Shown piece by piece: positions 34,934-40,729 of a stretch of 64,000 nucleotides of DNA. The notes under the pieces were generated by a model. The model was given only the letters and a program-made list of their open reading frames with translations. It had not been told where the DNA came from and did not search any database. Source of the DNA: Lewinellaceae bacterium. Lineage in GTDB: Bacteria; Bacteroidota; Bacteroidia; Chitinophagales; Saprospiraceae. Where the stretch lies: the NCBI GenBank assembly GCA_016708875.1, contig JADJFA010000022.1, positions 39,067 through 103,066 on the forward strand, written 5' to 3'. Made by a program: the position numbers and the translations under genes. How positions within the stretch are numbered: the stretch's first letter is position 1; every line of letters starts with the position of its first letter.

Positions 34934-35041
34934 CTATGAGCAGCGTTTAGAGGTGTTTTTTCGAGTTTCGGGTTGGGCGGAAATGTTGGTGACAAGTATA
35001 AAAGCCATCAACCCGGCTGACATCGTTTTTCTAAAAATCAT
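34934..35041 (-). pseudogene. Decayed remnant of the beta-helix/cytochrome gene 5' region
   Basis: From ATG 35041 (MIFRKTMSAGLMAFILVTNISAQPETRKN) the DNA around TTTCCGCCCAACCCGA and CTGCTCAT matches the start of the 26831-29065 gene, then jumps to GCGATGTTGGGAGCGGGT, which resembles that gene's internal second signal segment (VAMLGAGKN). The remnant abuts the truncated cold-shock copy. It is short and interrupted, so it is not expected to make a functional protein. Confidence 0.5.
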
Positions 35042-35052
35042 CTTTGTTTGAA

Positions 35053-35060
35053 TAGTTTTG
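35053..35060 (+). promoter_or_regulatory. -7 promoter box for the DUF3667 gene
   Basis: TAGTTTTG matches TAnnTTTG and ends 26 bases before ATG 35087. Confidence 0.5.
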
Positions 35061-35086
35061 CCCAAAAATACAACAGGCCGAACAAA

Positions 35087-35866
35087 ATGACTTCCTGTAA
35101 AAACTGCGCTCAAGAATTTGAAGGGAATTACTGCCCACAATGCGGCCAAAAGGCCAGCACAAAACGGTTCAGCACAAAAATCCTGTTTTCAGAACTCCTC
35201 GATAAGATTCTTCCAATGGATCGGGGAGTACTTTATACGGCCAAACACCTGCTAACAAGGCCTGGCCCAATGGTACGGGAATTTCTGGATGGGAAACGGG
35301 CCAAATTTACCAAACCCATTCAGTTCCTGCTGATTATGGTGGCAATTTCGCTGATATTTTTCAGTCAGGAAGAATTCAAACAAGGAGTGCAGGCTGGAAT
35401 TGCTGATGGAAATCAATCAGAAGAGGCAAAGGCTTTCAGCCAAAAGATTTCTGCCTGGATTACAGAGAATATGACCGCGTTAATTGTTGGTATGATTCCA
35501 TATATGGCTTTGTTTGCCTATTGGTTTTATAGGAAAAGAGGTATCAATTATGCCGAATATTTTGTGGTCAATTGTTTCTTTATCGGCGGGAGTACCCTCG
35601 TTGGCATGCCCTTCATGCTTGGTTTGAAGCTGATGGGCAGTAATGTTTTCAGCCCGCAGATGTCCAGCTTTTTTGGACTGATCTACGTAGTGTATTGCAT
35701 TTGGGGATACATAGGCTTCTTTAAAGAATATAAGGCTTGGAACACTGGAATTAAAGCCCTCCTCGTCCTCTTATTGGGTTATCTGCTGTTTATTCTGACA
35801 ACTATGCTGATTGTCGGAATTGCTGTATTGATTTATGTCAAATTGGGAGGAGGCAGCCTGCAATAA
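35087..35866 (+). CDS. DUF3667 family membrane protein, second paralogue
   Basis: 259 residues from ATG 35087 (MTSCKNCAQEFEGNYCPQCG); the frame opens at 35048 but the upstream residues precede the zinc ribbon and a promoter box lies at 35053-35060. CxxC...CxxCGQKA is followed by the conserved amphipathic stretch (MDRGVLYTAKHLLTRPGPMVREFLDGKRAKF) and membrane helices (FLLIMVAISLIFF, LIVGMIPYMALFAYWFY, FFIGGSTLVGMPFMLGL, LIYVVYCIWGYIGFF, LLVLLLGYLLFILTTMLIVGIAVLI). Same family and length as the protein at 11213. Function unknown. It sits between two cold-shock copies. Confidence 0.85.
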   Translation: MTSCKNCAQEFEGNYCPQCGQKASTKRFSTKILFSELLDKILPMDRGVLYTAKHLLTRPGPMVREFLDGKRAKFTKPIQFLLIMVAISLIFFSQEEFKQGVQAGIADGNQSEEAKAFSQKISAWITENMTALIVGMIPYMALFAYWFYRKRGINYAEYFVVNCFFIGGSTLVGMPFMLGLKLMGSNVFSPQMSSFFGLIYVVYCIWGYIGFFKEYKAWNTGIKALLVLLLGYLLFILTTMLIVGIAVLIYVKLGGGSLQ

Positions 35867-35928
35867 GTCTCCAATGTCTTGTTTTATGCTGAAATCGGAT
35901 TCAACCGTTCATCAGGAGCACAAAAAAA

Positions 35929-35952
35929 ACTCCGGCAGTTTCCTGCCGGAGT
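35929..35952. terminator. Hairpin terminator of cold-shock copy 2
   Basis: ACTCCGGCAG pairs with CTGCCGGAGT, preceded by eight A (T-run on the minus strand). The sequence is the same as at 34671, so the terminator was duplicated with the gene. Confidence 0.8.
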
Positions 35953-35985
35953 CTTTGAATCGTATCGTCAAGATGCTTAAATCGC

Positions 35986-36177
35986 TTATGCGAGTTGTAC
36001 ATTGACCGCGTTCAAGCCTTTTTTGCCTTGTTGGGTCTCGAACGTGACAGAATCACCTTCGCGGACTTTGTCAACCAAACCGCTGACGTGAACAAAAATT
36101 TCTTCGCCCGAGTTTGAGTCGACTACGAAACCGAAACCTTTGGTTTCGTTGAAGAACTTGATAGTTCCTGATTGCAT
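35986..36177 (-). CDS. Cold-shock domain protein, copy 2
   Basis: 63 residues, a single cold-shock domain (MQSGTIKFFNETKGFGFVVD ... EEIFVHVSGLVDKVREGDSV). RNP1 (KGFGFV) and RNP2 (IFVHVS) aromatic residues that stack on single-stranded RNA or DNA are intact. It probably acts as an RNA chaperone. It has its own promoter box (36225-36232) with a 48-base leader, closely similar to the leader of the next copy, and its own terminator. Confidence 0.93.
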   Translation of the reverse strand: MQSGTIKFFNETKGFGFVVDSNSGEEIFVHVSGLVDKVREGDSVTFETQQGKKGLNAVNVQLA

Positions 36178-36224
36178 ACTAAAAAAATTGAAAAAATGAA
36201 AAGTAATTGTTCCGAAGAACGGGG

Positions 36225-36232
36225 CAAAGGTA
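36225..36232 (-). promoter_or_regulatory. -7 promoter box of cold-shock copy 2
   Basis: TACCTTTG on the minus strand. The leader from here to the ATG (containing CAATTACTTTTCATTTTTTC) is nearly the same as in copy 3, so it may carry shared post-transcriptional control. Confidence 0.65.
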
Positions 36233-36281
36233 AAATAATTTTTTGAAATAAAAGGTTTTTCTTTTTCAAACCAAATAAAAA

Positions 36282-36306
36282 ACTCCGAACGGTTGCCCGC
36301 CGGAGT
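36282..36306. terminator. Hairpin terminator of cold-shock copy 3
   Basis: ACTCCGAACGG pairs imperfectly with CCGCCGGAGT, preceded by an A-run (T-run on the minus strand). A diverged form of the two terminators at 34671 and 35929. Confidence 0.7.
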
Positions 36307-36339
36307 TTCTGAATCGTATCGTCAAGATGCCTTAATCGC

Positions 36340-36531
36340 TTATGCGAGTTGGACATTGACTGCGTTCAAGCCTTTTTTGCCTTCTTTTGTCTCGAAAGTG
36401 ACCGTGTCGCCTTCGCGGACTTTGTCAACCAATCCGCTGACGTGAACGAAAACTTCCTCGCCTGTGGCTGAGTTGACGACGAAACCAAAACCTTTGGTCT
36501 CGTTGAAGAACTTGACAGTTCCTGTTTGCAT
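36340..36531 (-). CDS. Cold-shock domain protein, copy 3
   Basis: 63 residues (MQTGTVKFFNETKGFGFVVN ... EEVFVHVSGLVDKVREGDTV), differing from copy 2 by a few conservative changes. RNP1 and RNP2 are intact. Promoter box at 36578-36585 and a leader like that of copy 2. With the truncated copy at 34727, this is the third member of a tandem family in 1.8 kb; it looks like the best-preserved parent together with copy 2. Confidence 0.93.
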   Translation of the reverse strand: MQTGTVKFFNETKGFGFVVNSATGEEVFVHVSGLVDKVREGDTVTFETKEGKKGLNAVNVQLA

Positions 36532-36577
36532 ACTAAAAAAATTGAAAAATGAAAAGTAATTGCCCCAAAGGACGGCA

Positions 36578-36585
36578 CAAAGTTA
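36578..36585 (-). promoter_or_regulatory. -7 promoter box of cold-shock copy 3
   Basis: TAACTTTG on the minus strand, an exact TAnnTTTG match, 46 bases before the ATG. Confidence 0.65.
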
Positions 36586-36633
36586 CGCAAGTTTACTGAA
36601 TGTCAATGGGTTGTCCGTTTGTTGAATAAAAAA

Positions 36634-36665
36634 AACGGTTCACCCCAAATAAGAGATGAACCGTT
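36634..36665 (-). terminator. Rho-independent terminator of tRNA-Gly
   Basis: AACGGTTCA pairs with TGAACCGTT; on the minus strand the stem is followed by a run of T (complement of the A-run at 36628-36635). It lies ten bases past the tRNA 3' end. Confidence 0.8.
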
Positions 36666-36675
36666 GAATACAGTG

Positions 36676-36747
36676 AGCGGAAAACGAGACTCGAACTCGC
36701 GACCCCCAGCTTGGGAGCTAGTGCTCTACCAACTGAGCTATTTCCGC
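36676..36747 (-). tRNA. tRNA-Gly (CCC-like) with a six-base anticodon loop
   Basis: 72 bases on the minus strand. The acceptor stem GCGGAAA pairs with TTTCCGC, the D-arm is GCTC...GAGC and the T-arm is CGCGAGTTCGAGTCTCG, all normal. The anticodon stem CTAGC/GCTGG (one T-G pair) encloses only TCCCAA; a normal tRNA-Gly(CCC) loop would be TTCCCAA, so one T appears to be missing. CCC is the best reading of the anticodon. It has a promoter box and terminator, so the unit is otherwise intact. This may be a sequencing indel in the T pair or a defective gene. Confidence 0.8.
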
Positions 36748-36758
36748 AATTGGTTCAA

Positions 36759-36766
36759 CAAAAATA
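36759..36766 (-). promoter_or_regulatory. -7 promoter box of tRNA-Gly
   Basis: TATTTTTG on the minus strand matches TAnnTTTG, 11 bases before the mature 5' end, as for tRNA-Arg. Confidence 0.6.
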
Positions 36767-36822
36767 CGCAGATTCCGAAAATCAGACGAAACGTTTTTTT
36801 GCCTCCAGCCTTTAAAAAAACA

Positions 36823-36883
36823 GCGAACTTGGACAAACCCGTCCTACGGCTTGAAGCCGTAGGACGGGTTTGTCCAAGTTCGC
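36823..36883. repeat. Perfect 29-bp inverted repeat with three-base loop
   Basis: GCGAACTTGGACAAACCCG and onward (36823-36851) is exactly complementary to 36855-36883, with loop TGA. It lies between the tRNA-Gly promoter and the stop of the barrel gene at 36905 and could act as that gene's terminator or as a mobile palindrome. The corresponding place in the duplicated unit at 37932 lacks it. Confidence 0.9.
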
Positions 36884-36904
36884 CGTAGTTGACCTGAATG
36901 TATC

Positions 36905-37681
36905 TTAGTTCAAGGGGAACATTACACCCAAGCCCAGGCCAATGCGCCGGCTCTTGCCGGTAACTTTTTCATCAGAATCTGCATCCTCGACATCAGGGAA
37001 GTGGTCGTTTAGTCCTAGGATATAGCGGGCATCAAAGAAAATGGATGCTTTTCCAAGATCATAGGCAATACCTCCACCAAAATGTAGGTTCAGGTTTGTT
37101 TTGCTCAGCGGGAATTCATCATCGTCAAGGTCATCTTCGTCATAATCATTCTTGACAAATTTACCATCTAAGGATTCACTATCGCTGTCTTCATAAATAA
37201 TGTTGCCGTTAGCATCCGCTGCAGTATGAGCGTACTTCACTTTAACCTCCCCGTTCATTCCAAAGCCAAAAGAAGGTCCAGCCAAAATATTAAATTTGAG
37301 TTTGCCTGACCCAAATTTGACCTTCCCAAGTACTGGGATTTCTAAGGTATTGATATTAAAAGTTATTTTTTGATCGGAGGTGTACGTTGTACCCAGTTCC
37401 TCAAACGTCTCGCTATATGTCAGCCTGTGGCCGTGTGATCCGTACATTAATTCAGGCTGGATGGCAAACATATCGCCAAGCGCGATTTCTACGGGCACTG
37501 CAAATTGAGCGCCAAGAACGTTTTCTTCATCAAAATCTGCACCCAAGTCAAAAAAGTCCAGATCCATGTTGTTGATCAACATCCCACCTCTAACGCCCAT
37601 ACTGATTTGTGCATTGGTAGTTTGGTAAAATCCAAGTGTCAAGAGAGCGAAAAAAAGTTGAAAAAAGGTTTGTTTTTTCAT
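36905..37681 (-). CDS. PorT-like outer-membrane beta-barrel protein, copy A
   Basis: 258 residues with a signal peptide (MKKQTFFQLFFALLTLGFYQTTNAQ). Barrel strands are evident (ISMGVRGGMLINNM, MFAIQPELMYGSHG, LEIPVLGKVKFGSGKLKFNILAGPSFGFG, LHFGGGIAYDLGKASIFFDARYILG), ending in IGLGLGVMFPLN. A very acidic loop (YDEDDLDDDEF) precedes the strand LNLHFGGG and may bind cations. This is an outer-membrane protein beta-barrel domain family member; the function is unknown. A close tandem paralogue lies at 37932. A TACCTTG sequence upstream (about 37726-37732, minus strand), conserved in both, is a candidate promoter. Confidence 0.85.
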   Translation of the reverse strand: MKKQTFFQLFFALLTLGFYQTTNAQISMGVRGGMLINNMDLDFFDLGADFDEENVLGAQFAVPVEIALGDMFAIQPELMYGSHGHRLTYSETFEELGTTYTSDQKITFNINTLEIPVLGKVKFGSGKLKFNILAGPSFGFGMNGEVKVKYAHTAADANGNIIYEDSDSESLDGKFVKNDYDEDDLDDDEFPLSKTNLNLHFGGGIAYDLGKASIFFDARYILGLNDHFPDVEDADSDEKVTGKSRRIGLGLGVMFPLN

Positions 37682-37798
37682 GATTTAGAATGGTTTAAAC
37701 GTAAATGTTAGGTGAATAGACGGGGCAAGGTACAGAAGGATTTGTTTTCAAACATTCTCCTTGCTTTTTTTGGTAAAACAGCGTGCGGAAAAGAAGGT

Positions 37799-37877
37799 GT
37801 TCAAGAAAGTGTGGCACACCTCACCAACCACAATGCTTAACAACATTGTAATTTAGGTGTGCCACACTTTTCTGAAC
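37799..37877. repeat. GTGGCACACC palindromic element, copy 2
   Basis: The reverse complement closely matches 3163-3241, including the flanks TTCAGAAA and TTTCTTGAA. It lies between the two barrel paralogues, next to a tRNA fragment. Confidence 0.85.
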
Positions 37878-37883
37878 AGGCTC

Positions 37884-37933
37884 GCGGAAAACGAAAACTG
37901 AACGCTCGACCCCAGCTTGGGAATCTGGTGCTT
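37884..37933 (-). pseudogene. tRNA-Gly fragment
   Basis: GCGGAAAACGA, then a diverged T-arm, then CGACCCCAGCTTGGGA and TGGTGCT reproduce the 3' half of the tRNA-Gly at 36676-36747, from the acceptor end through the anticodon arm, with several differences. The rest of the tRNA is absent, and the fragment runs directly into the stop codon of the barrel paralogue at 37932. It marks the end of a duplicated tRNA-barrel segment. Confidence 0.75.
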
Positions 37934-38708
37934 ATTTCAAAGGAAACATTACACCCAGACTCAAGCCAATGCGCCTGCTTTTGCCCGTAAGTTTTTCGCC
38001 GGAATCGGCATCCTTATAATCAGGAAAGTTGTCGCTTATTCCTAAAATATAACGAGCATCTAAGAATATGGATGCTTTTCCAAAATCATAAGCGACTCCC
38101 CCGCCAAAATGTAGGTTCAGGTACGTTTTACTAAGCGGAAATTCATCCTCGTCAACATCATCTTCGCCAAAGCCATCCTTGACAAATTTTCCATCCCTTG
38201 ATTCCCTACCGCTCTCTTCCTCAATTTCTCCACTGTTCGTATTCTCAGCACGATAAGTGTACTTGTACTTGGCCTCTCCATTCATTCCAAAACCTATGGA
38301 GGGACCAGCCAGTATGTTGAACTTCAGTTTGTTGGAACCAAATTTGACTTTTCCAAGCAGTGGCACCTCTAAGGTGTTGATTTTAATCGTTATATTAAAA
38401 TTGGACGTGTACTTGATTCCCATCTCCTCTTGGGTTTGGTTTAATGCCAGGTTCGTCCCGTGTGAGCCAAACATGATTTCCGGCTGAAGAGCAAACATAT
38501 CGCCAAGGGCGATTTCGACAGGTACAGCAAATTGTGAGCCGGTGACGCCTTCAGGATCATACCCATTATTCCATTCAGGAAAGTCCATTTCCATATTGTT
38601 TAACAATATTCCGCCCCTTACACCAATGCTGATTTGAGCATTTGTGGTTTGGTAAAAAATAAGTGCAAAAAGAGTGCAAAAAATTTGATAAAAAACCTGT
38701 TTTGTCAT
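37932..38708 (-). CDS. PorT-like outer-membrane beta-barrel protein, copy B
   Basis: 258 residues from ATG 38708 (MTKQVFYQIFCTLFALIFYQTTNAQ); an upstream ATG at 38777 precedes the signal peptide and is disfavoured. It aligns along its full length with copy A (ISIGVRGGILLNNM, LEVPLLGKVKFGSNKLKFNILAGPSIGFG, LHFGGGVAYDFGKASIFLDARYILG) and has the same acidic loop (FGEDDVDEDEF) and C-terminus (GVMFPLK). The two have diverged mainly in loops, so the duplication is not very recent. The upstream TACCTTG box is conserved. The function is unknown. Confidence 0.85.
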   Translation of the reverse strand: MTKQVFYQIFCTLFALIFYQTTNAQISIGVRGGILLNNMEMDFPEWNNGYDPEGVTGSQFAVPVEIALGDMFALQPEIMFGSHGTNLALNQTQEEMGIKYTSNFNITIKINTLEVPLLGKVKFGSNKLKFNILAGPSIGFGMNGEAKYKYTYRAENTNSGEIEEESGRESRDGKFVKDGFGEDDVDEDEFPLSKTYLNLHFGGGVAYDFGKASIFLDARYILGISDNFPDYKDADSGEKLTGKSRRIGLSLGVMFPLK

Positions 38709-38891
38709 GATTTTAGAATGGTTAAAAAGTAATGTTAGGTGAATGGAAGTGGCAAGGTACAGTAGGATCAGTTTCAAATATTTACTTTGTTTTTTGGAGA
38801 ATTTGATGCGTCTAATGTAACTTGTAAATAGCCAAATTTGAATGTCTTACCTTGTGCCAAAATAACACGCAATGCTGGAAAAATTGCCAAA

Positions 38892-39608
38892 ATGACTTTT
38901 GACGTAACCATCCCCGTCCTCAACGAGGAAGCCACGCTAGACCGCCAGGTGCGTATACTGCATAGTTTCCTTTGTAAAAGTTTTCCCGAACGAAACCAAT
39001 GGCGAATTGTCATCGCCGACAACGGCAGTAACGACAATACACACCATCTTGCTGCCGCCTTGTGTGATGAGTTTGCTGAAATTCAGTTGCTTAGAGTACC
39101 CGAAAAGGGTGTGGGCCTCGCACTCAAAACCTCCTGGAGTCAAAGTCAGGCTGACATTGTCGGCTATATGGACTTGGATTTGGCGACCGATTTGAGGCAT
39201 TTTCCCCAGGCTTACAACGCCCTTGCAACTGAAGGTTTTGACCTTGTTTATGGCACTCGACTGCACAAAAAATCGCGGGTAGTTGGTCGTACGCTGAAGC
39301 GCGAGATCACCTCGCGCATCTTCAATTTTATGCTGAAAACCTATCTGGGTACTTATTTCTCTGACGGGATGTGTGGTTTCAAATGGCTGCGACGGGAGCA
39401 TGTGGCGCCACTTATGGATGTCGAGGCAACCTCCAACGGTTGGTTTTTCAGCACCGAACTGCTGGCTTTGGCCGAATGGAAGGGCTTGAAAATGTGTGAA
39501 TTGCCCGTCATTTGGACGGACGACACCACCAGTAGCAGGGTTAATATTTCCCGTCTGGCGCGTCAATACATAGCGGCCATGCGCGTCTTGAAAACTCGAA
39601 AGCCATGA
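38892..39608 (+). CDS. Glycosyltransferase family 2 (dolichyl-phosphate-mannose synthase-like)
   Basis: 238 residues from ATG 38892 (MTFDVTIPVLNEEATLDRQV); an earlier ATG at 38838 adds a tail that does not fit the fold. GT-A features are TIPVLNEEATL, IVIADNGSNDNTH and the metal-binding DLDLATD. LVYGTRLHKKSRVVGRTLKREITSRIFN and TYFSDGMCGFKWLRRE are typical of polyprenyl-phosphate glycosyltransferases. It has no clear membrane helix at the C-terminus. It probably transfers a sugar to a lipid carrier, perhaps for the TMTC-like protein encoded at 40730, which would use such a donor. It overlaps the next gene by four bases (ATGA), so the two are translated together. Confidence 0.88.
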   Translation: MTFDVTIPVLNEEATLDRQVRILHSFLCKSFPERNQWRIVIADNGSNDNTHHLAAALCDEFAEIQLLRVPEKGVGLALKTSWSQSQADIVGYMDLDLATDLRHFPQAYNALATEGFDLVYGTRLHKKSRVVGRTLKREITSRIFNFMLKTYLGTYFSDGMCGFKWLRREHVAPLMDVEATSNGWFFSTELLALAEWKGLKMCELPVIWTDDTTSSRVNISRLARQYIAAMRVLKTRKP

Positions 39609-40633
39609 CAAAAACCCTGATGCTCGGCACCGCCCAATGGGGCTGGACCGTTTCAAGAAACGAGGCTTTCCAACTGTTGGACACCTGGCTCAAGGCAGGT
39701 TTTCGGCATATTGATTGCGCCACCAATTACCCGATCAACCGCAACCCAGCAGACTTCCGCGCAGCCGAAAAAATATTGCACGAATACATACTTGCGCACG
39801 GCTTGCACCAACTCTGCCTGACCATGAAAATCGGCAGCCTCGACAACCTCCGTTCACCTGAGGTAAATCTGGCTCCTTCCTTTGTGCAAATGATGGCTGA
39901 GGAATATCTGCGGGTTTTTGACTCGAACCTCGCTTGCGTCATGTTCCACTGGGACAATAGAGACCAAATTGGAGAGATTCGCGGCTCTTTGGAAGCTTTG
40001 AACAGGTTGCAAAAAGAGCACGGCATCCGGCCCGGGCTTTCGGGCATTGCCCATCCAGAAGCATACGCAGCGGCTAATGCTGATTTGGGACTTTCTTTTG
40101 AAATTCAGTTGAAACACAACGTTTTGCAGTCCGATTTTGAACGATATGCTCTAATCACCAATCACCAGTCACCAATCACCAGTCACCAATTACCAGTCAC
40201 CAATCACCAGTCACCAGTCACCAGTCACCAATTACCAGTCACCAATCACCAATCACCAATTCCCAGTCACCAACTCTACGCATACGGCCTCAACGCTGGC
40301 GGCGTTAAATTAGAAGCCCCCTACCCTGCCGACAGCACCTTTTTGGCCAGAGGAGGTCAACCTGAAAAAGTCGCACCCCTGCTACAAAAAATCAATGATT
40401 TGCTCCCTCAATGGAACACTGCATTTGTCCGTCCACCCGTAAAGACGATGAACCATCTTGGGTTGATTTTTGCCGGACTGCATCCTCATATAAATGGGAT
40501 AGTTGTGGGCGTTTCTTCAGAGGCTCAATTGCGGGAAACGCTGGATTTTTGGCGAAATCTGGAGACATTTGATTACTCGGATGTTTTTTCAGCGTTGAAA
40601 AAAATACTTTTGCCCGCTCAAATAACACGTTGA
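39605..40633 (+). CDS. Aldo/keto reductase family protein with an inserted heptamer repeat
   Basis: 342 residues. The TIM-barrel opening MLGTAQWGWTVSRNEAFQLLDTWLKAGFRHIDCATNYPIN carries the conserved Asp, and the MTMKIG-like strand LTMKIGS carries the Lys; ACVMFHWDNRDQIG gives the His region. After ERYA the DNA becomes 17 heptamers of TCACCA(A/G) (40155-40273), encoding about 40 residues of TNHQSPITSHQLPV type, before normal sequence resumes at LYAYGLNAGGVKLE. The insert falls where a barrel strand and the cofactor-binding loop should be, so activity is uncertain. It overlaps the GT2 gene upstream. The substrate is unknown; a role in modifying a sugar is possible from context. Confidence 0.8.
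   Translation: MTKTLMLGTAQWGWTVSRNEAFQLLDTWLKAGFRHIDCATNYPINRNPADFRAAEKILHEYILAHGLHQLCLTMKIGSLDNLRSPEVNLAPSFVQMMAEEYLRVFDSNLACVMFHWDNRDQIGEIRGSLEALNRLQKEHGIRPGLSGIAHPEAYAAANADLGLSFEIQLKHNVLQSDFERYALITNHQSPITSHQLPVTNHQSPVTSHQLPVTNHQSPIPSHQLYAYGLNAGGVKLEAPYPADSTFLARGGQPEKVAPLLQKINDLLPQWNTAFVRPPVKTMNHLGLIFAGLHPHINGIVVGVSSEAQLRETLDFWRNLETFDYSDVFSALKKILLPAQITR
40155..40273. repeat. Seventeen tandem TCACCA(A/G) heptamers inside a coding region
   Basis: 119 bases made of a seven-base unit with few variants (TTACCAG, TTCCCAG). Because seven is not a multiple of three, three units encode a seven-residue peptide, seen as SPxTxHQ-type repeats. The same heptamer family occurs at 27147-27195 in another gene and in part at 43330-43352 between genes. 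Confidence 0.9.
40605..40612 (+). promoter_or_regulatory. Possible -7 promoter box for the TMTC-like gene
   Basis: TACTTTTG lies in the last codons of the aldo/keto reductase gene. If used, the transcript would start just before the GTGGCACACC palindrome, placing that hairpin in the leader of the 40730 gene. Confidence 0.4.
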
Positions 40634-40640
40634 AGTAGGG

Positions 40641-40714
40641 AGTGTTCAGAAAAGTGTGGCACACCTAAATTCGAGTATTGATAATCAATGTGGTTACCAA
40701 GGTGTGCCACACTT
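40641..40714. repeat. GTGGCACACC palindromic element, copy 3
   Basis: GTGTTCAGAAAAGTGTGGCACACCTAA on the left and GGTGTGCCACACTT on the right, same orientation as copy 1. It ends 15 bases before ATG 40730. Confidence 0.85.
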
Positions 40715-40729
40715 AAGAAGCATAAAGGC

